Part shown: positions 8,425-17,179 of the stretch, piece by piece | How the letters are laid out: every line of letters begins with the position of its first letter | Numbering within the stretch: position 1 is the stretch's first letter | Assembly (NCBI RefSeq): GCF_000760935.2 | Contig: NZ_CP049744.1 | Location: forward strand, 1,674,001 to 1,738,000 | Reading direction: 5' to 3' | DNA from: Rhodococcoides fascians A25f | Lineage (GTDB): Bacteria; Actinomycetota; Actinomycetes; Mycobacteriales; Mycobacteriaceae | Length of the DNA: 64,000 nt | The notes under the pieces: generated by a model | What the model was told of the DNA's origin: nothing | Databases searched by the model: none | What the model saw: the letters and a program-made list of their open reading frames with translations, nothing else | Position numbers and translations under genes: made by a program

Positions 8425-9052
8425 AGGTGTTTCGCTGACTGACGTGGTAGCTGGCGAACACCGTGATCGATCCCAGCTCCAGTCGAACTCCATGGCCGAA
8501 CTTCGGTGCAGGCCTGGGTATTTCCCATCCGTTGGTGGCCAGTATCGGAAGCAGGGACTGCCAGCCGAAGGCACCGAGAACGAGCACCGATCGCAACGTC
8601 GGACGAAGCAACCGCAGCTCGTCGTCCAACCACGGCCTGCACCTGTCTCGTTCGGCCGGAGTCGGCTTGTTCTGCGGCGGCGCGCAATGCACCGGGGCCG
8701 TGATGCGAACTCCGTTGAGCGTCAACCCGTCGCCGATATGTGTCGCGGTGGGTTGGCTCGCCAGCCCGACGGCATGCATGGCTCTATACAGCACGTCACC
8801 ACTTCGATCGCCGGTGAACATTCGGCCGGTGCGGTTCGCCCCGTGTGCCGCCGGAGCGAGGCCCACTATCAGCATCGCCGCGTCGGCCGGTCCGAATCCG
8901 GGAACCGCCTTGCCCCAATAAGTTTCGTCCGCAAATGCCGCACGCTTCTCGGCGGCGACCTGTTCGCGCCACCGCACCAGGCGCGGGCAGGCGCGACATT
9001 CGGATACCGCGATGTCTAGTTGTTCGATGCTCTGCGGGCGTGCCTTCTTCAT
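8351..9052 (-). CDS. udgB: Family 5 uracil-DNA glycosylase (UdgB)
   Basis: A 233-residue uracil-DNA glycosylase of the iron-sulfur UdgB type, which excises uracil, hypoxanthine and related lesions to start base excision repair. Motif 1 GLAPAAHGANRTGR has Ala in place of the catalytic acid of other families, as is normal for family 5; the late motif is HVSQRNTFTGLLT. Four Cys suited to a 4Fe-4S cluster are present: C19-x2-C22 and a C-x14-C pair in HCAPPQNKPTPAERDRC. The start lies 6 bases after the stop of the upstream PH-domain gene, so it is the last gene of that operon. Confidence 0.9.
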   Translation of the reverse strand: MKKARPQSIEQLDIAVSECRACPRLVRWREQVAAEKRAAFADETYWGKAVPGFGPADAAMLIVGLAPAAHGANRTGRMFTGDRSGDVLYRAMHAVGLASQPTATHIGDGLTLNGVRITAPVHCAPPQNKPTPAERDRCRPWLDDELRLLRPTLRSVLVLGAFGWQSLLPILATNGWEIPRPAPKFGHGVRLELGSITVFASYHVSQRNTFTGLLTPTMIEDVLRDAGRHARLL

Positions 9053-9058
9053 AGCGGG

Positions 9059-10570
9059 TCAGGTGCGCCGCAGCCAGATGTCTCCGGCTCCCGGGGTGAC
9101 GGCGTCGATCATGGCCCACGCGTTCTCCACCGGGATGTCGATCACCTCGTAGTGGCCGACGCCTGCCGGAGTTGCCGCGACGATGGTCGCCACCCCGGCG
9201 CGGCGCTGGAAGAACGTCTGCCGCACCGTCCAGCCGATGATGCCCGCGGCCTCGAGGCTGTGCCGAGTTCTGTCCAGCGAACCGTGCTGGGTGATGAGCC
9301 AGCCGGGCAGCACTGCATGGCCCAGGCCTCGGTAGCGATCGTGAGCCAGGCCGACAGCGGCGACGAACAACACCCCGATCGCTGTCCACGCGAGAATCGG
9401 AATCGGCGCGCCGAAACACTGTGCGACTCCCAGGCCGGCGGCGATGAACAGCAGCGGAAGCGCTGCCCGGGTGTAACGGCGACGTCGCGCTGCGGGGCCG
9501 TGTCGCAGCAGTGGCCGGTCGGCGCCGCCGTGCAGACCGGCGTCGCCGAGCACCGTGGTCATCATGCGTAGAGCCTCGGCCTGCGGGGCCTGGGGGAGCA
9601 GCAGAGACGATTCCTTCTTCTCGGCGCTGACGCCGGTCATGATGGCGTCCAGGCGGGCACCGCTGACCGCCCGCAGCAGCAGCGGTTGCGACAGGGAGGT
9701 GCCGCGCAGCCGCTTCCGGTCGAGTGTCGACTGACGGGTACGGAGCAGTCCGTGGCTGACGTGCAGGGTGCGACCCTGGTCGGTGACAGTGAGGTTGGCG
9801 TAGGTCAACAGGTAGCGGACACACGCGAAGATGCTCGACACGACGAGCAGTGCGATCAGGGCGACGACGACGAACACGGCGATTCCGAACTGCTCGGCGG
9901 AGTCGATGCTGTTCGAGACCACCGACGACTCGGCCAGCGTCTGCCCCAGTCCGTACTGGAACAGCACGCCGACGGCAGCGGCGATGGTGACGATGCCGGT
10001 GATCGAGAACGGGGCGAATCGCACCCACGAGAACTGCCAATGGGCAATCTCCACTTCGGGATTCGGTGCCGCGGTGGGGATACCGTCGGCTGCCGGAATC
10101 TGTCCCGACACTCGCTGCAGCAGATCGACACGCAGTGCGGGGACCAGGGAGGTGTCGAGGGCATTGAGCTCGAAGGCCTCGCCCTTGCCCGCCTGCTGGC
10201 CGGTTCCGATCCGCAGGATCGACAATCCGAGCATCCGGTGCAGCACGTTCGCTTCCACGTCGACCGAACGAATCCTGTTGCGCGGGATGGACAGAACCTT
10301 CTTCTGCAGCACTCCGGTGCGCAGTTGCACATGTACCGGGCCGATCCGGTAGCTGGTGGTGAACCAGCGCAGAATTGCGAACACCACCACGACCGCGAGG
10401 ATGCCGAGACTCCAGTAGTGGTTACCGCTCTGGCTGCCGACGAAGAAGGACAACAGCAGCACCGGCAGGATCTTGATGCCCTCGTTCACCGGGTGCACCA
10501 ACAACATTCGCTTGTCCAGCCGTAGCCACGGTTGCTCTTCCTCGACGGCGAGGAGCTCCTGATCTGTCAC
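9059..10570 (-). CDS. PH-domain (YdbT-like) membrane protein
   Basis: About 503 residues from GTG 10570, which overlaps the stop of the upstream gene by 4 bases (GTGA). It contains repeated bacterial PH-like (bPH_2/DUF304) domains, for example RIGPVHVQLRTGVLQKKVLSIPR and the later RTLHVSHGLLRTRQSTLDRKR, each preceded by a pair of transmembrane helices. This is the architecture of the YdbT protein that pairs with YdbS in Bacillus and other bacteria. Role is unknown; a membrane-associated scaffold is the usual guess. It is translationally coupled to its YdbS-like partner. Confidence 0.8.
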   Translation of the reverse strand: MTDQELLAVEEEQPWLRLDKRMLLVHPVNEGIKILPVLLLSFFVGSQSGNHYWSLGILAVVVVFAILRWFTTSYRIGPVHVQLRTGVLQKKVLSIPRNRIRSVDVEANVLHRMLGLSILRIGTGQQAGKGEAFELNALDTSLVPALRVDLLQRVSGQIPAADGIPTAAPNPEVEIAHWQFSWVRFAPFSITGIVTIAAAVGVLFQYGLGQTLAESSVVSNSIDSAEQFGIAVFVVVALIALLVVSSIFACVRYLLTYANLTVTDQGRTLHVSHGLLRTRQSTLDRKRLRGTSLSQPLLLRAVSGARLDAIMTGVSAEKKESSLLLPQAPQAEALRMMTTVLGDAGLHGGADRPLLRHGPAARRRRYTRAALPLLFIAAGLGVAQCFGAPIPILAWTAIGVLFVAAVGLAHDRYRGLGHAVLPGWLITQHGSLDRTRHSLEAAGIIGWTVRQTFFQRRAGVATIVAATPAGVGHYEVIDIPVENAWAMIDAVTPGAGDIWLRRT

Positions 10571-11055
10571 GTTGCGTCTCCGACGGTGCGGCCGGCGATA
10601 TCGGTCAGTCGGGCCACTGTCTTGTCTGCGACGTCTCGATCGAGTGCCGTGATCTTCACTGCTCCGGCCGACGACGCCGTGGTGACGGTGACCGTGGCCA
10701 ATCCGAGCAGCCGATCGAGTGGTCCGCGCTCGGTGTCGACCGTTTGTACTCGCGAGATCGGCGCGATGCGGCGCTCCTGACTGAGCCAGCCGGTGCGGGT
10801 GTAGACCGCCGTGTCGCTGATCTCCCAACGATGGACGCGGTACCGCCACTGCGGCACGATCGCGATGTGCAGGGCCGCCAGCACTATCGATGCCACAAGG
10901 ACGGCGACATGCGGCCACGAGGTCCATTTCGAGTCGACGACGGCCCAGACGATCTGGGCGACGAAGACCGGCAGCCACAGGAGACCGGCACTCAGAGCCC
11001 AGAGAAGACGTGCACGAGGAGACGGTTGCCACTGGGGGTCGGTCATCGTTGTCAC
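10567..11055 (-). CDS. PH-domain (YdbS-like) membrane protein
   Basis: A 162-residue protein: two transmembrane helices (about residues 15-40 and 48-68) and one bPH_2 domain with the signature WRYRVHRWEISDTAVYTRTGWLSQERRIAPISRVQTVD. It is the small partner of the YdbS/YdbT pair. GTG 11055 is supported by TAGGTT on the minus strand at 11068-11063, 7 bases upstream, a leaderless promoter; ATG 11046 is the alternative. It is first in the operon YdbS-like, YdbT-like, udgB, and divergent from fbiC. Confidence 0.8.
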   Translation of the reverse strand: MTTMTDPQWQPSPRARLLWALSAGLLWLPVFVAQIVWAVVDSKWTSWPHVAVLVASIVLAALHIAIVPQWRYRVHRWEISDTAVYTRTGWLSQERRIAPISRVQTVDTERGPLDRLLGLATVTVTTASSAGAVKITALDRDVADKTVARLTDIAGRTVGDAT

Positions 11056-11168
11056 GGCTACAAACCTAGAGGTGTCTTTTGGTATCCACCACCCCGAGTC
11101 GGAGTCGGGGCGGCAGCCTGAAGACCCTGCAGTGGCACGGGCGTACCGGGAAGGCGCATGATCGACGG

Positions 11169-13709
11169 GTGACTTCTCTACCGGATCCCGTACCAGCCCC
11201 CTCTGCGATGCGACGAGTGTTGCGTCGTGCCCGCGATGGAGTGTCTCTCAACGTCGACGAGGCCACGGTACTGCTGCACGCTCGCGGTGACGATCTGACC
11301 GATCTGATGGCGTCGGCGTCCCGGGTACGCGATGCCGGGCTCGAGTCCGCGGGCCGGCCGAAGACGGTGTCGTACTCCCGCAAGGTATTCGTACCCATCA
11401 CGCGGTTGTGCCGCGACAAGTGCCACTACTGCACGTTCGTCACGGTGCCGGGCAAGCTCAATGCCGCCGGGCACGGGATGTTCATGGATCCCGACGAGAT
11501 CATCGACGTCGCTCGCAAGGGTGCCGCGCTCGGGTGCAAGGAAGCGCTGTTCACTCTGGGCGACCGACCGGAGGAGCGGTGGCCCGAGGCCAAGGCGTGG
11601 CTCGATTCCCGCGGCTACGATTCGACCTTGGACTACGTGCGTGCCATGTCCATCCGGGTGCTCGAGGAGACCGGCCTGCTGCCGCACCTCAACCCGGGAG
11701 TGATGTCCTGGCAGGAACTTTCACGTCTCAAGCCGGTCGCCCCGTCGATGGGGATGATGCTCGAGACCACCTCGCGTCGGTTGTTCGAGGAGAAGGGACA
11801 GGCGCACTACGGCAGTCCTGACAAGGATCCCGAGGTTCGGCTGCGCACGCTGACCGATGCGGGCCGGCTCAATATCCCGTTCACCACCGGCATTCTGGTG
11901 GGCATCGGCGAGACGTTGCGCGACCGCGCCGAGTCGATCATGGCAATTCGCAAGGTGCACAAGTCTTTCGGGCACGTTCAGGAAATCATCGTGCAGAACT
12001 TCCTGGCCAAGTCCGATACCGCGATGCGGTCGGTGCCCGACGCCGGTCTCGAAGAATTCCTGGCGACCATCGCGGTGACGCGCATGGTGCTGGGCCCGTC
12101 GATGCGGATTCAGGCTCCGCCGAATCTGGTCGCACCGGAGGAGACTGCCGCGTTGCTGGGGGCGGGCGTCGACGATTGGGGCGGGGTCTCGCCCCTGACG
12201 CCCGATCACGTCAATCCCGAGCGGCCGTGGCCGAACCTGGACACTCTCGCCGAGCTGTCGGCAACGGCCGGATACCGGTTGGTCGAGCGCACTGCCGCGC
12301 AGCCGCAGTACGTTCTCGCCGGTGCACCGTGGATCGATCCGCGGATCTCCGCGCACGTGCGGGCGGTGGCCGATCCGGAGACCGGCATGGCTCGCGAGGG
12401 TGTGAACCCGACGGGTCTGCCGTGGCAGGAGCCGGACGAAGAGTGGGAGTCCTCGGGTCGGGTGGATCTGAACACCGAGATCGACACCCAGGGCCGCAAC
12501 ACCGAGACCCGCTCGGATCTGGCGAATGCGTTCGGCGACTGGGAATCGATCCGCGAGCAGGTCCGTGATCTCGCCGGGCTCGAGCGGGTGGATCGTGACC
12601 TGGTGTCGGCGTTGACGGCAGCGGAGAAGGACCCGGCCGGGTTGTCCGACGAGCAGTACCTCGCGCTGGCGACGGCCGAGGGTCCGGGCATGGATGCCGT
12701 TGCCGCGCTCGCCGACGATCTGCGCAAGCAGGTCAACGGGGACACCGTCACCTACGTGGTGAACCGGAACATCAACTTCACCAACATCTGCTACACCGGG
12801 TGCCGTTTCTGCGCGTTCGCTCAGCGCAAGGGCGACGCCGACGCGTTCACACTGTCCACCACCGAGGTAGCCGATCGCGCGTGGGAAGCGCATGTCGTCG
12901 GAGCCACCGAGGTGTGCATGCAGGGCGGAATCGACCCCGAACTGCCGGTGACGGGGTACGCCGATCTGGTGCGGGCGGTGAAGGCCAAGGTGCCGTCGAT
13001 GCACGTGCATGCGTTCTCGCCGATGGAGATCGTCAACGGGGCCTCGCGCGGCGGTCAGTCGATCCGCGAATGGCTCACCGAGCTCCGGGCCGCCGGCCTG
13101 GATTCGATTCCGGGTACCGCCGCGGAAATCCTCGACGACGAGGTCCGCTGGGTGCTCACCAAGGGCAAGCTCCCTGCCGCCGAGTGGATCGAAGTGATCA
13201 CCACCGCGCACGAGGTGGGGCTGCGGTCGAGTTCGACGATGATGTACGGGCACGTCGACAACCCGTCGCACTGGGTCGGTCACCTGAACGTGCTCAAGAA
13301 GATCCAGGACAAGACCGGTGGATTCACCGAGTTCGTGCCGCTGCCGTTCGTGCACCAGTCCTCACCGTTGTATCTGGCCGGGGCGTCGCGGCCAGGACCG
13401 ACCAACCGGGACAACCGCGCGGTGCATGCTCTGGGCAGGATCATGCTGCACGGCCGGATCGACAACATTCAGACGTCGTGGGTGAAATTGGGAATCACGG
13501 GTACACAGGCGATGCTGAACGGAGGCGCGAACGATCTGGGCGGGACCCTGATGGAAGAGACGATCTCGCGGATGGCGGGTTCGCAGAACGGTTCGGAGAA
13601 GACCGTCGCGGAACTGCACGAGATCGCCGACGGCATCGGACGACCGGTTCGTCAGCGCACCACCACGTACGGCCCGGCACCAGAGGTGTCGGTCGCCGGC
13701 CTGATCTGA
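11169..13709 (+). CDS. fbiC: F0 (7,8-didemethyl-8-hydroxy-5-deazariboflavin) synthase FbiC
   Basis: An 846-residue fused radical SAM enzyme that makes the deazaflavin core of coenzyme F420 from tyrosine and the flavin precursor 5-amino-6-ribitylaminouracil. Both halves have CX3CX2C cluster motifs: CRDKCHYC at residues 81-88 (CofG half) and CYTGCRFC at 541-548 (CofH half). The sequence follows the mycobacterial protein throughout ([18 protein letters not shown] at the start, RQRTTTYG near the end). The GTG start at 11169 has GGGAAGG about 16 bases upstream, a long spacing, so the exact start is less certain. The position matches Rv1173. Confidence 0.97.
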   Translation: MTSLPDPVPAPSAMRRVLRRARDGVSLNVDEATVLLHARGDDLTDLMASASRVRDAGLESAGRPKTVSYSRKVFVPITRLCRDKCHYCTFVTVPGKLNAAGHGMFMDPDEIIDVARKGAALGCKEALFTLGDRPEERWPEAKAWLDSRGYDSTLDYVRAMSIRVLEETGLLPHLNPGVMSWQELSRLKPVAPSMGMMLETTSRRLFEEKGQAHYGSPDKDPEVRLRTLTDAGRLNIPFTTGILVGIGETLRDRAESIMAIRKVHKSFGHVQEIIVQNFLAKSDTAMRSVPDAGLEEFLATIAVTRMVLGPSMRIQAPPNLVAPEETAALLGAGVDDWGGVSPLTPDHVNPERPWPNLDTLAELSATAGYRLVERTAAQPQYVLAGAPWIDPRISAHVRAVADPETGMAREGVNPTGLPWQEPDEEWESSGRVDLNTEIDTQGRNTETRSDLANAFGDWESIREQVRDLAGLERVDRDLVSALTAAEKDPAGLSDEQYLALATAEGPGMDAVAALADDLRKQVNGDTVTYVVNRNINFTNICYTGCRFCAFAQRKGDADAFTLSTTEVADRAWEAHVVGATEVCMQGGIDPELPVTGYADLVRAVKAKVPSMHVHAFSPMEIVNGASRGGQSIREWLTELRAAGLDSIPGTAAEILDDEVRWVLTKGKLPAAEWIEVITTAHEVGLRSSSTMMYGHVDNPSHWVGHLNVLKKIQDKTGGFTEFVPLPFVHQSSPLYLAGASRPGPTNRDNRAVHALGRIMLHGRIDNIQTSWVKLGITGTQAMLNGGANDLGGTLMEETISRMAGSQNGSEKTVAELHEIADGIGRPVRQRTTTYGPAPEVSVAGLI

Positions 13710-13747
13710 CCCTGGGTCCTGATTTTCTGAAATGGAGCTTGTCTGAC

Positions 13748-14506
13748 ATGGACGACCGTCGAGTCGCCGCGGTGCTGAGCAGCGCCGTCGCCATCATTCA
13801 TCCCGTGCTCGACATCCTGGCCACACGTGATCCGATCGGACTCAAGGGGCGGACGTTCCGCGAGTCCTCTGCGGACGATTCGACCCTCGACAACGTCATC
13901 GACTTTCTCGCGAAAGCCTTCGACACCACCGACTTCCCGGGAACAGCAGGCTGGGAGAAGCTCGACAGCGATGCTCGTTCGCAGTGGTGGGTCAATCGCA
14001 TCGGAGCTCTCAACACCGTTGCCGTCGCATTCCCCGGGGTGTTCGGCATCCTGGTGAACCGGCTGCCGATCCAGGACCTGCTCGGGTTCGCCAACCAGGC
14101 GATGGTGCTCGTGGCGGTGGCCCGCGAATCCGGAGTGACCGACCGCGAGACGCACGTGGCGCTGCTCGGGTCGGTGCTGTGCAAGCGCGACCTGACGTCC
14201 TTGGCCGACAGCGCTCCCGCGAAGAAGGAAGAATCGCCGAAATCCGGCCCGTTCGCACTGCTGCGCGGAATGTGGCAGATCGCCAACGTGCTGCGCGACG
14301 TTGCCGGCGAACTGGAGAAGCGCCCGCATCCACGTGGGTTCTACCGCGTACTCGGAGCTATTCCGCTCGTCGGCGGCGTCGCCGGATACCTCGGTGAGCG
14401 GGGCGCGCTCTCGCGCGCCGCCAAGCAGGGCCGCAAGTGGCTGGCGGCGCACAAGAAGGCGTCCGCACTCGGTGCAGACGTGCCCGCGAAGCAGCTGCGG
14501 CGATAG
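13748..14506 (+). CDS. Hypothetical protein with two hydrophobic segments
   Basis: A 252-residue protein that I do not recognise. The N-terminal 60 residues look soluble; hydrophobic stretches lie near residues 95-125 (FPGVFGILVNRLPIQDLLGF) and 205-222 (VLGAIPLVGGVAGYLGERG), and the C-terminus is Lys/Arg-rich. It may attach to the membrane surface. It follows fbiC by 38 bases and precedes fdxC. GGAG at 13734-13737 is about 10 bases before ATG 13748. Confidence 0.65.
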   Translation: MDDRRVAAVLSSAVAIIHPVLDILATRDPIGLKGRTFRESSADDSTLDNVIDFLAKAFDTTDFPGTAGWEKLDSDARSQWWVNRIGALNTVAVAFPGVFGILVNRLPIQDLLGFANQAMVLVAVARESGVTDRETHVALLGSVLCKRDLTSLADSAPAKKEESPKSGPFALLRGMWQIANVLRDVAGELEKRPHPRGFYRVLGAIPLVGGVAGYLGERGALSRAAKQGRKWLAAHKKASALGADVPAKQLRR

Positions 14507-14619
14507 CCGTTCGGGGCAGGTGAGGCCACCCTGGTCGATTTGCCCCATGTTCGGACGGCGATACTAGGATGCTCAGGGCGCGCGAGCGCCCACGATCGAT
14601 ACAGGAGGGGAGAGCAGCA

Positions 14620-14943
14620 GTGACCTACTCGATTGCAGAACCGTGCGTAGATGTACTGGACAAAGCGTGCATCGAAGAGTGCCCGGTGGATTGCATCTAC
14701 GAGGGTAACCGAATGCTGTACATCCACCCCGACGAATGCGTCGACTGCGGGGCCTGCGAGCCCGTGTGCCCCGTCGAGGCCATTTTCTACGAGGACGACG
14801 TTCCCGAGCAGTGGAGCGCCTACGTCGGTGCCAATGTCGACTTCTTCGACGACCTGGGATCTCCCGGCGGTGCCGCGAAGCTCGGCAAGACCGACTACGA
14901 CCCGCCGTTCATCAAGGCTCTGCCTCCCATGGGCGAGAACTGA
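14620..14943 (+). CDS. fdxC: Seven-iron ferredoxin FdxC
   Basis: A 107-residue 3Fe-4S/4Fe-4S ferredoxin. The N-terminal half has eight Cys in the classic arrangement (C-x7-C-x3-CP and CVDCGACEPVCP); the 4Fe motif CX2CX2CX3CP is complete, and the first motif, CIEECPVDC, is of the 3Fe type. The acidic tail is typical. The GTG start has a strong AGGAGGGGA at 14602-14610. In actinomycetes such ferredoxins feed electrons to cytochromes P450 and other oxygenases. It is directly followed by dapC, as in Rv1177-Rv1178. Confidence 0.95.
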   Translation: MTYSIAEPCVDVLDKACIEECPVDCIYEGNRMLYIHPDECVDCGACEPVCPVEAIFYEDDVPEQWSAYVGANVDFFDDLGSPGGAAKLGKTDYDPPFIKALPPMGEN

Positions 14944-14947
14944 CGCC

Positions 14948-16051
14948 TTGGCACGTAGAGCGGTGGCAGCGGCGCTGCCCGATTTTCCCTGGGACTCGTT
15001 GACCGCTGCCAAGGAGAAGGCGTCGGCGCACCCGGACGGCATCGTCAACCTGTCGGTCGGGACGCCGGTGGATCCCGTTGCCGAGGTCATCCGCACGGCA
15101 CTGAATTCGGTTGCGGACGAACCCGGATACCCGACGACCGTCGGTACCGTTGCGCTGCGGGAGGCCGCGGTGGCTGCGCTCGAGCGCCGCTACTCGATCA
15201 CCGGCATCGGGGTCGACACGGTGCTACCGGCCATCGGCACCAAGGAAATGATCGCTTGGTTGCCGACTCTGTTGGGTCTGGGAGCCGACGACCTGGTCGT
15301 CATCCCCGAATTGGCCTATCCCACTTACGAAGTGGGTGCCCTGCTTGCCGGTGCTCGTATTCTGCGGGCAGACGGTCTCTCGCGACTCGGACCGGAGCGC
15401 GCGTCGTTGATCTTCGTCAACTCTCCGTCCAACCCGACGGGGAAGGTGCTCGGCGTCGACCACCTGCGCAAGGTTGTCGACTGGGCCCGCGAGCGCGACG
15501 CCATCGTCGTCTCCGACGAGTGCTACCTGGGACTGACCTGGGACGCCGACGCCGTATCGGTACTGGATCCTCGCGTGTGCGACGGTGATCACACCAATCT
15601 GCTTGCCGTGCACTCACTCTCGAAGACCTCGAACCTGGCGAGCTACCGCGCAGGGTTCGTCACCGGCGACGCGTCCCTCGTGGCCGAGTTGCTCGAGGTG
15701 CGCAAGCACGCCGGCATGATGGTGCCGCTGCCGATCCAGGCCGCCATGACCGCGGCTCTGGCCGACGACGAGCACGAGAGCATTCAACGCGAGCGATACC
15801 GCGCCCGGCGCACCGTGCTCAAAGCTGCCGTCGAGGCAGCCGGATTCACCGTCGATCACTCCGAGGCCGGGCTCTACCTGTGGGCCACGCGGGGCGAACC
15901 GTGCCGCGACACCGTCGACTGGCTCGCCGAACGCGGCATCCTCGCCGCTCCGGGAGAGTTCTACGGGCCGGACGGCGGACAGCACGTGCGAATCGCACTG
16001 ACGGCCACGGACGAGCGCATCGAGGCTGCGGCCACTCGCCTGCGCGGCTGA
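14948..16051 (+). CDS. dapC: Succinyldiaminopimelate aminotransferase DapC
   Basis: A class I/II PLP aminotransferase of about 367 residues for the succinylase branch of lysine/DAP synthesis. Visible motifs: SVGTPVDP near the N-terminus, NSPSNPTG, DECYLG, and the PLP lysine in SLSKTSNLASYRAG. Start is uncertain: TTG 14948 has GGGCGAG at 14931-14937; GTG 14963 gives MAAALPDFPWDSL, aligning with the M. tuberculosis start. It begins 4 bases after fdxC. Together with dapD and dapE further right it gives three DAP-pathway genes in the window. Confidence 0.9.
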   Translation: MARRAVAAALPDFPWDSLTAAKEKASAHPDGIVNLSVGTPVDPVAEVIRTALNSVADEPGYPTTVGTVALREAAVAALERRYSITGIGVDTVLPAIGTKEMIAWLPTLLGLGADDLVVIPELAYPTYEVGALLAGARILRADGLSRLGPERASLIFVNSPSNPTGKVLGVDHLRKVVDWARERDAIVVSDECYLGLTWDADAVSVLDPRVCDGDHTNLLAVHSLSKTSNLASYRAGFVTGDASLVAELLEVRKHAGMMVPLPIQAAMTAALADDEHESIQRERYRARRTVLKAAVEAAGFTVDHSEAGLYLWATRGEPCRDTVDWLAERGILAAPGEFYGPDGGQHVRIALTATDERIEAAATRLRG

Positions 16052-16109
16052 TTCCGGTGGACACTCAGGTCGGTTGGACCCGGCTCGGACTGGGTGTTCT
16101 CATGTACGC

Positions 16110-16727
16110 ATGACCCTCACCCTGCTGCTCAGCTTCGCCGGCGTGTGTTTTCTGCTGGCGATTCTGCCCGGGCCCGATTCGTTTCTGGTGCTGCGGTACA
16201 GCATCGGCGGCCTCAAGCCCGGGATCGCGGCGGCGATGGGCGTCGCGATCGGCGGACTGTTCTGGGCCGTGCTGGTAGCTGTTGGGCTGGCGGCGATCGT
16301 CGAGCAGTCGGCGACGGCGTATCGCGTGGTCAAGATTCTCGGCGGGCTGTATCTGCTGTACCTGGGCGTGAAGGCGTTTCGGGCACGCCGAAAGAACAAG
16401 GTGGCCGGTGAGCCGCTGGTGCCGGTCGCTGCGGCGGCATGGTCGGCGTTCGGTGCCGGAGTTCTCTCGTGTGCGCTCAATCCGAAGGTGGGACTGTTCT
16501 ACCTGGCCGTGGTGCCGCAGTTCCTCACCGTGGTCACGTTCACCGGCGCAATGACGCTCGGGCTGGTCGAGGTGGTGGTGGCCGCCCTGGTGATGGGAGT
16601 GTTCTCCGTCGTCGCCTCACGCGCGGTCGCGTTGCTGCGCAAGCCGGCGGTGACCGACTGGCTGGACCGCATCAGTGCCGGATTCCTGGTCGCCCTCGGC
16701 GTCGGAACCGTCGCGTCCTCGGCCTAG
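16110..16727 (+). CDS. LysE/RhtB-family amino acid exporter
   Basis: A 205-residue membrane protein with six hydrophobic segments. The N-terminal signature AILPGPDSFLVLRYSIGGLKPGIAAAMG is that of LysE/RhtB exporters (PGP motif followed by the G-rich first repeat), and SCALNPKVGLFYLA is the second conserved region. Members export amino acids or related small molecules; the substrate cannot be read from sequence. ATG 16110 is chosen because the family starts immediately before the first helix. It is convergent with the acidic-protein gene. Confidence 0.85.
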   Translation: MTLTLLLSFAGVCFLLAILPGPDSFLVLRYSIGGLKPGIAAAMGVAIGGLFWAVLVAVGLAAIVEQSATAYRVVKILGGLYLLYLGVKAFRARRKNKVAGEPLVPVAAAAWSAFGAGVLSCALNPKVGLFYLAVVPQFLTVVTFTGAMTLGLVEVVVAALVMGVFSVVASRAVALLRKPAVTDWLDRISAGFLVALGVGTVASSA

Positions 16728-16739
16728 CGGCGACAGCGG

Positions 16740-17162
16740 TCAATCGAGGTCGGGCTCGCCCACATCCCAGCCGCCGCGTCGGATGCGCAGGATGTAGACC
16801 AGTTCGTTGCTGCCGAATGCTTCGACGGTGGTGAAGCGCTTCGGCTCGGTGTTGACCTCGGGATTGCGTGCGTGGGCTTCCTCGTAGAGCTGGGTGGCTC
16901 GGAGATCCGCGAGTTCGACTCGGGTCCAGAAATCGTCGGATTGGACCGAGTAGACCAGCCTCGGCGCGCCGTCGGTGACGTGCGCGATGTCGATGGCGTC
17001 GTCGTCCGAATCCTCGTCTTCGAGATCCAGGTCGAGTTCGTCCTCGGAGTCGGTGTCCTGCTCGGCGTCGGTTCCGATCAGATAGACGCCCGCCTGCAGG
17101 TCACCGGCGGCGACCGTCATGTACTCGGCGTAATCGCCGGTGTCGATTCCGTCCACGTCCAT
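16740..17162 (-). CDS. Small acidic protein of unknown function
   Basis: A 140-residue protein with an extremely acidic central stretch (residues about 35-55: DTDSEDELDLDLEDEDSDDD) between two better-structured parts (VYLIGTDAE and the C-terminal ELVYILRIRRGGWDV). No family recognised. The start at ATG 17162 is supported by TACCGT on the minus strand at 17174-17169, 6 bases upstream, with no Shine-Dalgarno, so a leaderless message is likely. It is divergent from fadD36 with start codons 18 bases apart. Confidence 0.6.
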   Translation of the reverse strand: MDVDGIDTGDYAEYMTVAAGDLQAGVYLIGTDAEQDTDSEDELDLDLEDEDSDDDAIDIAHVTDGAPRLVYSVQSDDFWTRVELADLRATQLYEEAHARNPEVNTEPKRFTTVEAFGSNELVYILRIRRGGWDVGEPDLD

Positions 17163-17179
17163 GTATGTACGGTAGCCAT
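17163..17179. promoter_or_regulatory. Symmetric divergent -10 shared by two leaderless genes
   Basis: The heptamer TACGGTA at 17168-17174 reads TACGGT on the plus strand and TACCGT on the minus strand, both TANNNT -10 elements. Each is exactly 6 bases from a start codon: GTG 17180 (fadD36) and ATG 17162 (acidic protein). The implied start sites are 18 bases apart and symmetric about 17171. Confidence 0.6.

Noticed and set aside
11092..11110. CCCCGA/TCGGGG inverted repeat before fbiC as an operator
   Set aside because: Short arms of low complexity that are expected often in this base composition, and not placed at a recognisable promoter.
12800..13747. Long N-terminal extension of the hypothetical protein through the second half of fbiC
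   Set aside because: The extension is an out-of-frame translation of fbiC; ATG 13748 after the fbiC stop is the natural start.
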